A stretch of 64,000 nucleotides of DNA from Lentisphaeria bacterium. GTDB lineage: Bacteria; Verrucomicrobiota; Lentisphaeria; Oligosphaerales; Oligosphaeraceae. The DNA lies in contig JAEEYQ010000041.1 in assembly GCA_016288215.1 (NCBI GenBank), positions 100,805-164,804 on the forward strand, given 5' to 3'. Of the stretch, positions 28,659 through 38,509 are shown in pieces. The number at the start of each line of letters is the position of its first letter. Within the stretch, counting starts at the first letter, position 1. A program made the translations under genes and the position numbers. The notes beneath the pieces are model-generated. The model did no database searches. It had not been told where the DNA came from and saw only the letters and a program-made list of their open reading frames with translations.

Positions 28659-31600
28659 ATGCCAAAGCGTACTGACTTGCATAAAATCATGCTTTTGGGA
28701 GCCGGCCCCGTGGTCATCGGACAGGGCTGCGAATTCGACTACTCCGGCGTCCAGGCCTGCAAAGCGCTGAAGCGGGAGGGCTACGAAATCGTCCTGCTCA
28801 ACAGCAACCCGGCCACCATCATGACGGACCCCGAATTCGCGGACCGCACCTATCTGGAGCCCATGACGCCCGAATACGTCCATGAAATCATCCGGCGGGA
28901 GCGGCCGGACGCGCTGCTGCCCACTCTCGGCGGCCAGACGGCCCTGAATCTGGCCATGGAGGCATGGCGCAGCGGTGTCCTCAAACGCTATCAAGTGGAG
29001 CTCATCGGCGCGGACGCGGACGCCATCAGCCGCGCGGAGGACCGCCGTCTCTTCAAGGCGACCATGGACGGCATCGGCATCGGCAGCGCCCGCTCCGACT
29101 CCGCCCACAGCCTGGAGGAGGCGTGGGTCGTGGCCCGCGGCATCGGCACATGGCCGCTGATCATTCGGCCAGGATTCACATTGGGCGGCTCCGGAGGCGG
29201 CATCGCCCACTCGGAGGAGGAGTTCGCCCAAATCGTCAGAAGGGGGCTGGAGGCCAGTCTGAACCACGAAGTCCTTGTGGAAGAGTCACTTCTGGGCTGG
29301 AAGGAATATGAGATGGAGGTCATGTGCGACAAGAAGGGCTCCGCCGTCATCGTCTGCTCCATCGAAAATGTGGACCCCATGGGCGTGCATACGGGGGACT
29401 CCATCACCGTCGCCCCCACCATGACCTTGACCGACAAGGAGTATCAGGCCATGCGGGAGGACACCCTGCGGGTCATGCGGGCCATCGGCATCCAGACCGG
29501 CGGCTCCAACGTCCAATGGGCTGTCAATCCCGCGGACGGTCGGCGGCTCATCATTGAGATGAACCCCCGTGTCTCCCGCTCCTCCGCCCTTGCCTCGAAG
29601 GCCACGGGCTTCCCCATCGCCAAAATCGCCGCCCTGCTGGCCGTGGGATACACGTTGGACGAACTGCGCAACGACATCACGGAGACGACTCCCGCCTGTT
29701 TCGAGCCGGTTCTGGACTACACCGTCGTCAAAATGCCGCGTTTCACCTTTGAGAAGTTCCCCGCCGCCAACTCCACCTTGGGCACCCAGATGAAGGCGGT
29801 GGGCGAGGTGATGGCCATCGGCAGAAGCTTCAACCAGGCCTTCCAGAAGGCCATCCGCTCTTTGGAGACGGGCCATTGGGGCTTCGGACTGGAGCCCAAA
29901 CAGCTGGCCTTCGACCAGCTGGACGACGCGAAGCTGGAGGCGGAGCTGGAACGCCCCAACGCGGACCGCGTCTTCATGATTCACGGCGCTTTGGCCCATG
30001 GCTGGTCCTTGGAGAAAATCCATGCGCTGACGGGCATTGACCTTTTCTATCTCCGTAAGCTCAAGGAACTTGTGGATTTCGAGGGACAAATTGACGGCAC
30101 GGCCAAGGGGCTTCGGCGGGCCAAGGAGCTGGGCTATTCGGACCGCCAGCTGGCCTATGCGCTCAAGATGGAGGAAGGGGCTCTTCGCGCCCTGCGCAAG
30201 AAGGAGGGCGTCGTTCCCGCCTATGGAACGGTGGACACCTGCGCGGGCGAGTTCGCGGCCATCACCCCTTACTACTATTCTACATATATGGACTATGACG
30301 AGCCGGTCCGCCCCGCCGACGGCAAGCGGAAGATCATGATTCTTGGCGGCGGCCCCAACCGCATTGGCCAGGGCATCGAATTCGACTGCTGCTGCGTCCA
30401 TGCCGTGTTCGCGCTGAAGGCCGCCGGCTTCGAGACCATCATGGTCAACTCCAATCCGGAGACCGTCTCCACGGACTATGACACCGCCGACCGTCTCTAT
30501 TTCGAGCCGCTGACTTTGGAGGACGTGCTTGGCGTCTACGAGCGGGAGCAGTGCGACGGCATCATCGTCCAGCTGGGCGGCCAGACGCCCCTGAATTTGG
30601 CCACCGAACTGGAACAGGCCGGAGCCGTCATTTTGGGCACCCCGCCGGCGGACATCGACGCGGCGGACGACCGTGGCATCTTCAAGGGCATCGCCGCCAA
30701 GACCGGAATCCGTCAGCCCCTAAGCGGCATGGCGGAGACCGTGGAGGACGCCTGCGCCATCGCGGAGCGCATTGGCTATCCCGTGCTTGTGCGACCCTCC
30801 TTCGTGCTTGGGGGACGGGCCATGGCCATCGTCAGCCAGGAGGGCGCCATGCGCTCCTACATGTCCGAGGCCGCCAAGGTCTCCCCTGGCCATCCCGTTC
30901 TCGTGGACAAGTTTCTGGAGGATGCACAGGAACTGGACGTGGACTGCGTCTCGGATGGGAAGGACACCGTCGTGGGGGCCATCATGGAGCATGTGGAGCA
31001 GGCGGGCATTCATTCGGGGGACTCCGCCTGTTCCATCCCGCCAAGAGACCTTCCGGAGGAGGTGCTTTCGGAGATCCGCGCCTCCGCCGTACGTCTCGCG
31101 GAGGCGCTCCACGTCGTCGGGCTGATGAACATCCAGTTTGCCGTCCGCCATGGGGTCCTGTATGTCATTGAGGTCAACCCAAGAGCTTCCCGCACAGTGC
31201 CTTTCGCCAGCAAGGCCACGGGACGGCCACTGGCCAAATACGCCGCCCTCTGCATGACGGGGGCCCGCCTGAAGGACATCGGCTTCGACCACATGCCCCA
31301 CATCCCCTATTCCGCCTTCAAGGAGGCGGTCTTCCCCTTCGTCAAGTTCCCCGGCGTGGACATCACCCTGTCCCCCGAGATGAAATCCACTGGCGAGGTC
31401 ATGGGAATAGACGTGAGCGCGGCGGCCGCCTATCTGAAGTCACAGGATGCGGCGGGAAACCGGATTCCGCGTTCCGGCGGCGTCTTCCTGTCCATTCGCG
31501 ATTCGGCGAAGGACCCCGCGCTGCCGTATCTCAAGAAGCTGGCCACCATGGGATTCACCTTCTACGCCACGGCGGGAACCGGCAGGATGCTCTATGCCCA

Positions 31601-31895
31601 CGGCATCCTCTGCAACGCCGTCTTCCGGCTGGCGGAAGGGCGGCCCAACCTGAAGGATCTGATTGTGGAAAGGAAAATCGGCTGGATCGTCAACATTCCC
31701 GACCCAGGGGACGACGGCGCCAAAATGCGCTCTCTGGCCATTGAATTCGGCCTGCCGGTGACCACCACCTGCGCCGCCCTCCAGATGGCCGCCGAAGGAC
31801 TGGAGAACTCCTCCATCGACGGCGGAAGAATGGACATCTGCTCCCTGCAGGAGTATCATCGGATGGCCATGGGCAAAGAACACGCCTCACAATAG
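28659..31895 (+). CDS. carB: Carbamoyl-phosphate synthase large subunit
   Basis: A 1078-residue enzyme that joins bicarbonate, ammonia (from CarA) and two ATP. Two homologous halves are visible: [20 protein letters not shown] near residue 10 and [20 protein letters not shown] near residue 557, each starting an ATP-grasp unit. A C-terminal MGS-like allosteric domain spans about residues 945-1078. The ATG at 28659 lies 1 nt after the pyrG stop and has AGGAG before it. The frame open back to 28518 overlaps pyrG and is rejected. It ends the operon at the terminator at 31914. Confidence 0.97.
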   Translation: MPKRTDLHKIMLLGAGPVVIGQGCEFDYSGVQACKALKREGYEIVLLNSNPATIMTDPEFADRTYLEPMTPEYVHEIIRRERPDALLPTLGGQTALNLAMEAWRSGVLKRYQVELIGADADAISRAEDRRLFKATMDGIGIGSARSDSAHSLEEAWVVARGIGTWPLIIRPGFTLGGSGGGIAHSEEEFAQIVRRGLEASLNHEVLVEESLLGWKEYEMEVMCDKKGSAVIVCSIENVDPMGVHTGDSITVAPTMTLTDKEYQAMREDTLRVMRAIGIQTGGSNVQWAVNPADGRRLIIEMNPRVSRSSALASKATGFPIAKIAALLAVGYTLDELRNDITETTPACFEPVLDYTVVKMPRFTFEKFPAANSTLGTQMKAVGEVMAIGRSFNQAFQKAIRSLETGHWGFGLEPKQLAFDQLDDAKLEAELERPNADRVFMIHGALAHGWSLEKIHALTGIDLFYLRKLKELVDFEGQIDGTAKGLRRAKELGYSDRQLAYALKMEEGALRALRKKEGVVPAYGTVDTCAGEFAAITPYYYSTYMDYDEPVRPADGKRKIMILGGGPNRIGQGIEFDCCCVHAVFALKAAGFETIMVNSNPETVSTDYDTADRLYFEPLTLEDVLGVYEREQCDGIIVQLGGQTPLNLATELEQAGAVILGTPPADIDAADDRGIFKGIAAKTGIRQPLSGMAETVEDACAIAERIGYPVLVRPSFVLGGRAMAIVSQEGAMRSYMSEAAKVSPGHPVLVDKFLEDAQELDVDCVSDGKDTVVGAIMEHVEQAGIHSGDSACSIPPRDLPEEVLSEIRASAVRLAEALHVVGLMNIQFAVRHGVLYVIEVNPRASRTVPFASKATGRPLAKYAALCMTGARLKDIGFDHMPHIPYSAFKEAVFPFVKFPGVDITLSPEMKSTGEVMGIDVSAAAAYLKSQDAAGNRIPRSGGVFLSIRDSAKDPALPYLKKLATMGFTFYATAGTGRMLYAHGILCNAVFRLAEGRPNLKDLIVERKIGWIVNIPDPGDDGAKMRSLAIEFGLPVTTTCAALQMAAEGLENSSIDGGRMDICSLQEYHRMAMGKEHASQ

Positions 31896-31913
31896 GCGTC
31901 CCGTTAGTCAAAT

Positions 31914-31962
31914 AATGCATGCAGAAATATGCATTTATCGCATATCTTGCATGCATTTTTTT
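31914..31962 (+). terminator. Terminator at the end of the glnN-carB operon
   Basis: AATGCATGCA (31914-31923) mirrors TGCATGCATT (31948-31957). An inner stem ATATGC/GCATAT (31927-31932 and 31940-31945) extends it, and a run of seven T follows. Because the stem is AT-rich, it is long rather than GC-strong. Confidence 0.8.
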
Positions 31963-31982
31963 CATCCCGCGTCTTTTGTCCT

Positions 31983-32000
31983 GCGTCCCATGTCCCGCGT
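31983..32000 (+). repeat. GTCCCATGTCCCGCGT dispersed repeat, copy 2
   Basis: An 18-nt word identical to the reverse strand of 16395-16412. A TCCCGCG/CGCGGGA stem follows at about 31992-32008. Confidence 0.5.
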
Positions 32001-32123
32001 CTCGCGGGATTATGGCTTAGAGCCACGAGTTATAATTTTAATCGTTTTTCGCATGAAATTGCATGCATTTGACAGCCCCGTCGCCAAGTTTGTGAGAATC
32101 ATCGTGGAGAAGCGAATAAGCGG

Positions 32124-32534
32124 TTATGGACTTGATGGGGGAAAATCTTTCAGAAACTGGCCAACGGTAATGATCTCTACATGATCATACTGCTTCAAGG
32201 AGAGCAAATCTTTGTCACCACTGACAATGATGTCGCATTTGCCATCTACCGCACAGGAAATGAACTTGTCATCATCGGGGTCGCGGCAGACCTTGATGTT
32301 GTCTGTCTGGGGGATGACCTCGATTGCTGCAAATATCGGCATGATCGAAAGATGCAAATGTTCTCCGTTATATTGTTGCAGAAGGTAGTCAATGGTGGCC
32401 TGATATTCGGTGAGAATTCTGTCTGTGGCCACGGCCTCAACATCGTGACGGAGAACCCGTTCGAGGAGCTCGCCGGGTTTCCCTCCAAAGAACACGGCGG
32501 AAGCGATGATGTTGGTATCGATAACGATGCGCAT
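32124..32534 (-). CDS. PIN-domain toxin
   Basis: A 136-residue PIN-domain ribonuclease of the type found in toxin-antitoxin systems. The first acidic residue is D6 in MRIVIDTN. Further metal ligands are in CRDPDDDKF and VSGDKDLL. The ATG at 32534 follows the antitoxin stop with a 1-nt gap, so the two are translationally coupled. A longer frame runs into the antitoxin gene and is rejected. VapC-like toxins cleave tRNA or rRNA, but this subgroup has not been tied to a target. Confidence 0.85.
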   Translation of the reverse strand: MRIVIDTNIIASAVFFGGKPGELLERVLRHDVEAVATDRILTEYQATIDYLLQQYNGEHLHLSIMPIFAAIEVIPQTDNIKVCRDPDDDKFISCAVDGKCDIIVSGDKDLLSLKQYDHVEIITVGQFLKDFPPSSP

Positions 32535-32535
32535 C

Positions 32536-32796
32536 TTACTTCTTGGCCTTACGGACAGCCTTGATGGCGTCTGCCACATCCTCTTCGGTCATTCCAGCGG
32601 CGCGAGCCCATTCGCGGGCTTTGTGGAGCAGCCCCGAGAACTCGGAGCGGCATGGCATTTTGACTGGCTTGAGCAGGATGTTGTCCGCATCGGAGAATAC
32701 AATGAACGGTGTTCCCTCGTCCAGCTTGAGCTCAGTCCGAATTTTCTTTGGCAGGACGATTTGTCCGCGAGATGACATGGTGGTGAACAAGGTCAT
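32536..32796 (-). CDS. AbrB/MazE-type antitoxin
   Basis: An 86-residue protein with an N-terminal SpoVT/AbrB swapped-hairpin DNA-binding domain (TTMSSRGQIVLPKKIRTELK, residues 5-24). A short C-terminal helix (about 55-86) would bind the PIN toxin. It is transcribed before the toxin, and a perfect palindrome at 32829 lies 33 bp before its start, a likely self-repression site. Confidence 0.85.
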   Translation of the reverse strand: MTLFTTMSSRGQIVLPKKIRTELKLDEGTPFIVFSDADNILLKPVKMPCRSEFSGLLHKAREWARAAGMTEEDVADAIKAVRKAKK

Positions 32797-32828
32797 TGGT
32801 GTTCTCTTTTTGCATTCATGGGCCGAAT

Positions 32829-32847
32829 AAGTAAGAATTTCTTACTT
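32829..32847. promoter_or_regulatory. Perfect palindrome AAGTAAGAATTTCTTACTT, likely antitoxin operator
   Basis: A 19-nt perfect palindrome around a single central T, 33 bp upstream of the antitoxin start. Position and symmetry fit an autoregulatory AbrB-type site. Confidence 0.55.
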
Positions 32848-32919
32848 TTAATGTAATGTGCACTGAACCAATTGCAAACAGCAGGTTTGCAAAATCACAT
32901 AATGGTCAAAATGTCTCCC

Positions 32920-32935
32920 GTCCCATGTCCCGCGT
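32920..32935 (+). repeat. GTCCCATGTCCCGCGT dispersed repeat, copy 3
   Basis: 16 nt identical to the cores of the copies at 16395 and 31983. It lies between the pseudopilin terminator and the toxin-antitoxin pair. Confidence 0.45.
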
Positions 32936-32947
32936 ATGGGCCAAATG

Positions 32948-32986
32948 CAAAACGGACGGCCTCACGCGATGCATGAAGCCGCCCGT
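32948..32986 (-). terminator. Terminator of the pseudopilin-like gene
   Basis: On the minus strand, ACGGGCGGCTTCA pairs over 13 positions, two of them wobbles, with TGAGGCCGTCCGT, around a 9-nt loop, and TTTT follows. It is 27 nt after the stop codon at 33013. Confidence 0.85.
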
Positions 32987-33012
32987 CTGCTATGCCCTAT
33001 GATGGAAGGCGA

Positions 33013-33747
33013 TTAGTATTGAACGCGGACGTTGTCTTCCGTGAAGAAATTCAAGTTGGTGTTGATGAGGGGCATGGACAAGACGCACTTCTTCAGGTCG
33101 CCGCCGCTGTTGGAACCGACGTGGCCATCGAAGAAGGCCATGTTGCAGCGTTCGTTGTGTTGGGTCTTGAAGAGGTAGTAATGATTTGTGCAGACATAGG
33201 CGGAATAGCGGGGGCACTCCTTCTCGTTGGGATAATCGCCCCATGAGTCGCCGATCATGAAGGTGACGGAGGGGTTCTTGAGCATATTGCTCATGACATA
33301 ATAGTGAGGCCGGTTATCATCTATTACACGGTTGACGAAATGAGAATAGTTGACGGCGGCATAGCAGTTGACGAACAGGAGGCCGTCCGAGGGGTTATGG
33401 CCAGTCCAGCTGCCCTGATCCGGCTTGTTTCCCACGGTGGGGCACAGGATGATGGAGGAGCCGAATTCCATGTAGCCCAGACGCATCATGTGGTCGGCCC
33501 ACGAAACGGCCAATTTGGGCTCGTTGTTGTAGATGGTGGAGGTGATTTCGTCATAGATGGGGAAGCGTCCGCCGAAGTCGTCCATGTAGAGCAGGCTGGT
33601 CTCGCAGCTGCCCTTCAGGTTGGATGTGCAGTTGACGGCGAGAGCCTTCTGCTTCGCCTTCGCCAGCGCCGGCAGCAGCATGCCTGCAAGAATTGCAATG
33701 ATTGCAATCACGACGAGCAATTCGATGAGGGTAAATGTCCTTTTCAT
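33013..33747 (-). CDS. Prepilin-like secreted protein with H-X9-DG motif
   Basis: A 244-residue protein with a type IV prepilin-style N-terminus, [20 protein letters not shown]. It would be cut and methylated by a prepilin peptidase and held as a single membrane helix. The C-terminal part carries the H-X9-DG processing-associated motif (H in TQHNERC, DG in AFFDGHVG). Proteins with this pair of features are greatly expanded in Lentisphaerota, Planctomycetota and relatives, and their roles are mostly unknown. The ATG at 33747 has AGGAAG upstream; the longer frame to 33828 has no such site. It is monocistronic, with its own promoter (33848) and terminator (32948). Confidence 0.88.
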   Translation of the reverse strand: MKRTFTLIELLVVIAIIAILAGMLLPALAKAKQKALAVNCTSNLKGSCETSLLYMDDFGGRFPIYDEITSTIYNNEPKLAVSWADHMMRLGYMEFGSSIILCPTVGNKPDQGSWTGHNPSDGLLFVNCYAAVNYSHFVNRVIDDNRPHYYVMSNMLKNPSVTFMIGDSWGDYPNEKECPRYSAYVCTNHYYLFKTQHNERCNMAFFDGHVGSNSGGDLKKCVLSMPLINTNLNFFTEDNVRVQY

Positions 33748-33847
33748 TGTTGTAACTTCCTTTCTATTAGTATGATACGGCTTCAAAAATACCCCTCCCG
33801 ATTTTTCGGCGAAACAGGGGACATTCATTCTTCACCGCACATCTATA

Positions 33848-33875
33848 ATTATACGAAACTTTCGAGAAAAAACAA
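33848..33875 (-). promoter_or_regulatory. Promoter of the pseudopilin-like gene
   Basis: On the minus strand, TTGTTT (33870-33875) and a perfect TATAAT (33848-33853) are 16 bp apart. The palindrome CGAAAGTTTCG fills the spacer and could be an operator. The rest of the 33748-34228 divergent gap contains a T-element at 34080 and no gene. Confidence 0.55.
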
Positions 33876-34079
33876 TAGGATAGCGCGTTTTTTATGTGAT
33901 TTTTCGTGTTTTGCTACGATTCTGAATCTTGATGGTCCAATAAAGCCATTGCCATGACTGAATTGGAGCCACGAATATCATCCTGCTTCTCGGCCAAGCG
34001 AACGGCCTTTTTCCCGAAAGCGCGTTGTTTCCATTTTTGTGGAGGGTGCGGCATTGAAAAATGTGGTGTAGGCAGTACA

Positions 34080-34103
34080 CTATATAATATATATGGTATA
34101 GGG
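34080..34103 (+). promoter_or_regulatory. AT-rich T-element with TATATGGTATAGG, copy 3
   Basis: CTATATAATATATATGGTAT followed by AGGG. It shares the TATATGGTATAGG core with three other copies and lies 126 nt ahead of the DUF1080 gene start. Confidence 0.5.
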
Positions 34104-34228
34104 CAGGGGAGACGCACCCCTCGTTCTGCCGCGCCGCAGGCTTCCGATTGGATGGAGGGGGCACTGCGGTTGTGGAAAGGCCGCTTGTGTTTTACGTTAA
34201 ATAATTGCAATACAAGGAGTTAAAAAAG

Positions 34229-35698
34229 ATGATTGGAATGAAGTCGAAAAGCGGTCTGCTTCTGCTGGCCGGAATCATCATGGCGGCGACGGTTCATGGC
34301 GGGGCCATGGGGGACTGGCGTGGCGTCCTGAAACGGGATGGCCAGGCGGCGGAGAAGGTGTTCGCGCAGGTGTTGGATTTGGGGAAGGATGGCTTTGAGG
34401 CCCATTTCCTCAAATCCGTCTATGCCGTGCCCAAACAGGAGCCCTTCATGGTGCTGCGCGGAAAGGCGGAGGCGGACGGACGCGTGGTCTTCGCCGACGG
34501 CGCCGTCATCGAGAACGACAAATTCACGGGCAAGACGGCGGAGGGCATGGTGGAATTGGTCCCCTATCGCCTCCAGTCCCCCACGTTGGGCCGGAAGGCG
34601 CCGAAAGGTGCTATCATCTTGCTGGGCAAAGACATGCGTCTTGATGCATGGCGAAACGGCATCCAAAACAAGACCCTTGTGGACTTCAACGGGCTGTTGG
34701 GCAAGACCACGGACTGCGTTGGCTACGCGGCCTGCGTGTTGGTGGCGGACAAGGACCGGCTGGTCTACCTGCGCACGGGGTCGGACGATGGGCTGACGGT
34801 CTTCTGCAACGGCGACCGCATCTTTGATTTGCCCGTCCCGAGGGGGTGGGCCGCCGATCAGGACATCATTCCCCTGAATTTGAAGAAAGGGGATAACGTG
34901 TTGCTGTTCAAGGTAGTACAGGGTGGCGGCGAATGGCAGCTCTCCGCCAGAGTCTGCGACCAGAAGGGCAATCCGGTTGAAGGCGTCACCTGCGCCGCCG
35001 TGAATGGCAAGTCCGCCACCGAGAAGGGCGGCCAGCGGGGCCACATCCGCAATTGGCGCATTTGCGGGCCTTTCAAGCACGAAGGCGCGGGATTGGCGGA
35101 GCTTGCGGCCATGCCGTTTGCCCCCGAAAAGGAAAATGGCGAAGTGACCTGGAAGGATGTGGTGTTGGACGAAAACAGCGTGGAGTCATGGGACATGCCA
35201 GAGCCAGGCACCATTCAACGCCGCAACGGCTCCGGCACGCTCATCAGCCAAGCGGAGCATGGAGACGCCATCATCCATGTGGAATTTCGCTCGCCGCTGA
35301 TGCCGGACAGCCGAGGGCAGGGGCGCGGAAACAGCGGTGTCTATCTGCAGGGCCGCTATGAGCTTCAGGTTCTGGACAGCTATGGCCTGGCTGGCCTCGA
35401 CAACGAATGCGGCGGCATCTACCATGTGGCCGAACCCCTTGCGAACATGTGTCTTCCGCCAGAGCAATGGCAGACCTACGACGCCGTATTCACCGCCGCC
35501 CGCTTTGACGACGAAGGCAAGGTGGTGGCGGCCCCCCGCCTCACCCTGCGGCACAACGGCGTGGTCATCCACGACAACATCGAGCTGAAGGTCACCGATG
35601 GCGGCGTCGGCCGGGAGCATGCCGCCGCCGGACCGATCCTGCTGCAGGATCACGGCGATGCCGTCAGCTACCGTAACATCTGGATTATGAAGAAATAA
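34229..35698 (+). CDS. Secreted DUF1080 (3-keto-disaccharide hydrolase-like) protein
   Basis: A 489-residue exported protein. The ATG at 34229 has AAGGAG 9 nt upstream and opens a signal peptide (KSGLLLLAGIIMAATVHG). The C-terminal 180 residues match the DUF1080 beta-sandwich, a concanavalin-like fold: IHVEFRSP near residue 350, NSGVYLQGRYELQVLDSYG, and the closing GPILLQDHGDAVSYRNIWI. Some members hydrolyse 3-keto-glycosides made by Gfo/Idh enzymes. The N-terminal 300 residues form beta-rich domains of unknown role, one resembling a PA14-like or sugar-binding module. It is followed 24 bp later by fhs, an unrelated housekeeping gene. Confidence 0.8.
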   Translation: MIGMKSKSGLLLLAGIIMAATVHGGAMGDWRGVLKRDGQAAEKVFAQVLDLGKDGFEAHFLKSVYAVPKQEPFMVLRGKAEADGRVVFADGAVIENDKFTGKTAEGMVELVPYRLQSPTLGRKAPKGAIILLGKDMRLDAWRNGIQNKTLVDFNGLLGKTTDCVGYAACVLVADKDRLVYLRTGSDDGLTVFCNGDRIFDLPVPRGWAADQDIIPLNLKKGDNVLLFKVVQGGGEWQLSARVCDQKGNPVEGVTCAAVNGKSATEKGGQRGHIRNWRICGPFKHEGAGLAELAAMPFAPEKENGEVTWKDVVLDENSVESWDMPEPGTIQRRNGSGTLISQAEHGDAIIHVEFRSPLMPDSRGQGRGNSGVYLQGRYELQVLDSYGLAGLDNECGGIYHVAEPLANMCLPPEQWQTYDAVFTAARFDDEGKVVAAPRLTLRHNGVVIHDNIELKVTDGGVGREHAAAGPILLQDHGDAVSYRNIWIMKK

Positions 35699-35722
35699 CA
35701 GGAATATTTGAAAGGTACGACC

Positions 35723-37486
35723 ATGAAACTGGATCCGACAAAACTGGCTGACTGGCAGGTTGCCGAAGCGGCCGAAGCCACCATGAAACCCGTGTCCCAA
35801 CTGGCGGAGGAGCTGGGCATCCTGCCCGACGAGCTCATCCCCTATGGCCGCCAGCTGGCCAAGGTGGATCAGGCGCGGATTCGCTCCCGTCTGGAGGGCC
35901 GTCCCCAAGGGAAATACATCGACGTCACCGCCATCACGCCCACGCCTCTTGGAGAGGGGAAGACGACGACGACCATCGGGCTCATCCAGGCTCTTGGCCG
36001 TCGTGGACAGCGGGTCACGGGCGCCATTCGGCAGCCCAGCGGCGGCCCCACCTTCAACATCAAGGGCTCGGCGGCCGGCGGCGGGCTGGCCCAATGCATC
36101 CCCCTGACCCCCTTCTCCATGGGATTGACGGGCGACATCGACAAAATCGTCAACGCCCACAACCTTTCCATGGTGGCCCTCACCGCCCGCATGCAGCATG
36201 AACGCAACTACGATGACGCGGCGCTGGCCAAGCGGGGGCTTCGTCGGCTGGACATCGATCCGGAGCGGGTCCAGAGCAAGTGGATCATGGACTTCTGCGC
36301 CCAGGCCCTCCGCAACATCACCATCGGCAACGGCGGCAAGATGGATGGTTATCCCATGAATTCGGGCTTCGCCATCGCCGTCTCCAGCGAGTTGATGGCC
36401 ATTTTGGCCGTGGCGGACAGTCTGGCGGACATGCGGGAGCGCATCGGCCGCATGGTCATGGCCTACAGCCGCAATGGCAGCCCCGTGACCACCACGGATT
36501 TGGAGGTGGCCGGCGCCATGTGCGCATGGATGGTGGACACCTTGAATCCCACGCTGATGCAAACCATTGAGGGACAGCCAGTTCTGGTTCACGCCGGCCC
36601 CTTCGCCAACATTGCCATCGGCCAAAGCTCCGTCATCGCCGACAAAATCGGCACCCGCCTCTGCGATTACCATGTGACGGAGAGCGGCTTCGGCGCCGAC
36701 ATCGGCTATGAGAAGTTCTGGAACCTGAAATGCCGCTACTCCGGCCTGAAGCCCGATGCGGTGGTCATCGTGGCCACCATCCGCGCCCTGAAGATGCACG
36801 GCGGCGGACCGGAGGTCAAGCCGGGGCTGAAACTGGACGACGCCTACACCCATGAGAACCTGGGGCTGTTGGAGAAGGGCTGCGAAAACCTGCTGGCCCA
36901 CATCGAGACCGTCCACAAGAGCGGCGTGAAGCCCGTGGTCTGCATCAACAGTTTCTACACGGACACGCCGGCGGAAATCGCTCTGGTCAAGAAGATTGCG
37001 GAACAGGCAGGGGCCTATGCCGCCTGTTCGGAGCATTGGCTGAAGGGCGGTGACGGCGCCCTCGAGCTGGCGGAGGCCGTGGAAGCCGCCGCCAAAGAGC
37101 CGGGCCATTTCCGCTTCCTCTATGAGAAGGAGACGCCTCTTGCGCAGCGCGTGGAGCGGATCGCCAAGGAGGTCTATGGGGCCGATGGCGTGGAGTATCT
37201 GCCGGAGGCGGCGGCGAAGCTGAAGCAGCTGGAGGCGGATCCGGAGGTGAAGGACATGGGCACCTGCATGGTGAAGACCCATCTGAGCCTGTCCCACGAC
37301 CCCAATCGCAAAGGCCGCCCCAAAGGCTGGATTCTGCCTGTGCGGGACATCCTGCTCTATCGTGGCGCCGGCTTCGTGGTGCCTGTGGCGGGCGACATCA
37401 AGCTGATGCCCGGAACCGGCTCCGACCCGGGTTTCCGCCGCATCGATGTGGACACGGCCACGGGAAAAGTCCACGGACTGTTCTAG
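35723..37486 (+). CDS. fhs: Formate-tetrahydrofolate ligase
   Basis: A 587-residue enzyme that activates formate: formate, ATP and THF give 10-formyl-THF. The ATP loop [11 protein letters not shown] lies at residues 74-84. Other family segments are [19 protein letters not shown] and [18 protein letters not shown]. The C-terminal region with [20 protein letters not shown] is complete. The ATG at 35723 is preferred over the upstream TTG because an AAAGG site lies between them. Its product feeds purine synthesis (PurF is in this window), and 5-formyl-THF cyclo-ligase lies 6 kb away. In anaerobes it can also work in formate or acetogenic metabolism. Confidence 0.96.
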   Translation: MKLDPTKLADWQVAEAAEATMKPVSQLAEELGILPDELIPYGRQLAKVDQARIRSRLEGRPQGKYIDVTAITPTPLGEGKTTTTIGLIQALGRRGQRVTGAIRQPSGGPTFNIKGSAAGGGLAQCIPLTPFSMGLTGDIDKIVNAHNLSMVALTARMQHERNYDDAALAKRGLRRLDIDPERVQSKWIMDFCAQALRNITIGNGGKMDGYPMNSGFAIAVSSELMAILAVADSLADMRERIGRMVMAYSRNGSPVTTTDLEVAGAMCAWMVDTLNPTLMQTIEGQPVLVHAGPFANIAIGQSSVIADKIGTRLCDYHVTESGFGADIGYEKFWNLKCRYSGLKPDAVVIVATIRALKMHGGGPEVKPGLKLDDAYTHENLGLLEKGCENLLAHIETVHKSGVKPVVCINSFYTDTPAEIALVKKIAEQAGAYAACSEHWLKGGDGALELAEAVEAAAKEPGHFRFLYEKETPLAQRVERIAKEVYGADGVEYLPEAAAKLKQLEADPEVKDMGTCMVKTHLSLSHDPNRKGRPKGWILPVRDILLYRGAGFVVPVAGDIKLMPGTGSDPGFRRIDVDTATGKVHGLF

Positions 37487-37501
37487 ACGGGAGGATGCAA
37501 C

Positions 37502-38470
37502 ATGTTGGAAATCAGAGAGTTCCGTCCAGAGGACGCGGTGGATGTCTCCCGCATCATGGCGGATAGCTTCAGAACCTTCCTCGGCCATCGGATGGACGGC
37601 GAGAAGCCGCTGCCGCCGGAGTATTACGCCAACGGCGGCCATGTGCGCTCTCCACGGTACCATGGCCAGGCGTTCACGGCTCTGGAGGATGGCAAGGTCA
37701 TCGGCTACATCAACGTCAGCGCCGATCTGGAGACGAAACTGGGGACCTTGGGCGTCATCGGGGTGGATCCCAACTCCATGGCCCATGGGGCGGGAACGGC
37801 TCTCTTCAAGGCCGCCTACGGGTTTTGGATGGAGCGGGGCATGGAGAAAATCTACACCTGCACCTCCTCCATCAACACCCGCGCCCAACGCTATTACGCC
37901 AAAATGGGCTTTGTGGAGGAGGGGCGCCGCAGACGGCATTTCTTCAGCGACGTGGATGAGATCAGCTTGGTCATCTATCCGAAACGCAAGGAGTTAGACG
38001 CTCCGTTGGTGGATGTGCGGCCGTTGGAGGAGGCTGATGTGGACGCCGTCGCCGCCTTCTTGGCCGCCGAAGGGATGGACGGCGGGCCGGAACGGGTCCG
38101 CTCCTGGCTGACGCCACCGGATGATTTACTCTCCCGCCATGCCCTCGTGGCCCGATGCAAGGCGGACGGCGCGGTGGCGGGCGCGGTGTTTTGCTCCTGC
38201 ATCGCCCGCTACAATCTGGCGTCGCTGTCCATGATTCATGTGGGCACCGCCTGTCGGGGCAAGGGGGTTGGAACGGCATTGGAACATGCTCTGGCCCAAC
38301 GTCTTAAGGAATGCTTCCCCGTTCGGAAGATTGACTGCACCCTCTCCATGAAACAGGTGGACTGCCTCCCCTTCCTCCTGCATCGGGGCTTCGTTCTGGA
38401 GGAGGCCCTGCGAAATCAGGACGGTCAGGGCACCGCCGTTCTCCGTCTGGGCAAGTTCTTTGACGAATAG
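37502..38470 (+). CDS. Tandem GNAT acetyltransferase-like protein
   Basis: A 322-residue protein made of two GNAT folds. The first spans about residues 1-155 (IREFRPEDAVDVSRIM; acetyl-CoA loop VDPNSMAHGAGTALF). The second spans about 170-320 (VRPLEEADVDAVAAFL; loop RGKGVGTALEHAL). Both keep an acetyl-CoA-binding segment, the second being closer to the consensus Q/R-x-x-G-x-G/A. Such doubles include mycothiol synthase-like and peptide acetyltransferases. The substrate is unknown. GGGAGG precedes the ATG, and the gap to fhs is 15 bp, so it probably shares that transcript. Confidence 0.8.
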   Translation: MLEIREFRPEDAVDVSRIMADSFRTFLGHRMDGEKPLPPEYYANGGHVRSPRYHGQAFTALEDGKVIGYINVSADLETKLGTLGVIGVDPNSMAHGAGTALFKAAYGFWMERGMEKIYTCTSSINTRAQRYYAKMGFVEEGRRRRHFFSDVDEISLVIYPKRKELDAPLVDVRPLEEADVDAVAAFLAAEGMDGGPERVRSWLTPPDDLLSRHALVARCKADGAVAGAVFCSCIARYNLASLSMIHVGTACRGKGVGTALEHALAQRLKECFPVRKIDCTLSMKQVDCLPFLLHRGFVLEEALRNQDGQGTAVLRLGKFFDE

Positions 38471-38509
38471 GAGCGGGCAACATCCGTTTTTATAAAGGCT
38501 TGCGGTGGA

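Noticed and set aside
35699..35722. A folate riboswitch before fhs
   Set aside because: The gap is only 24 bp, too short for any known riboswitch.
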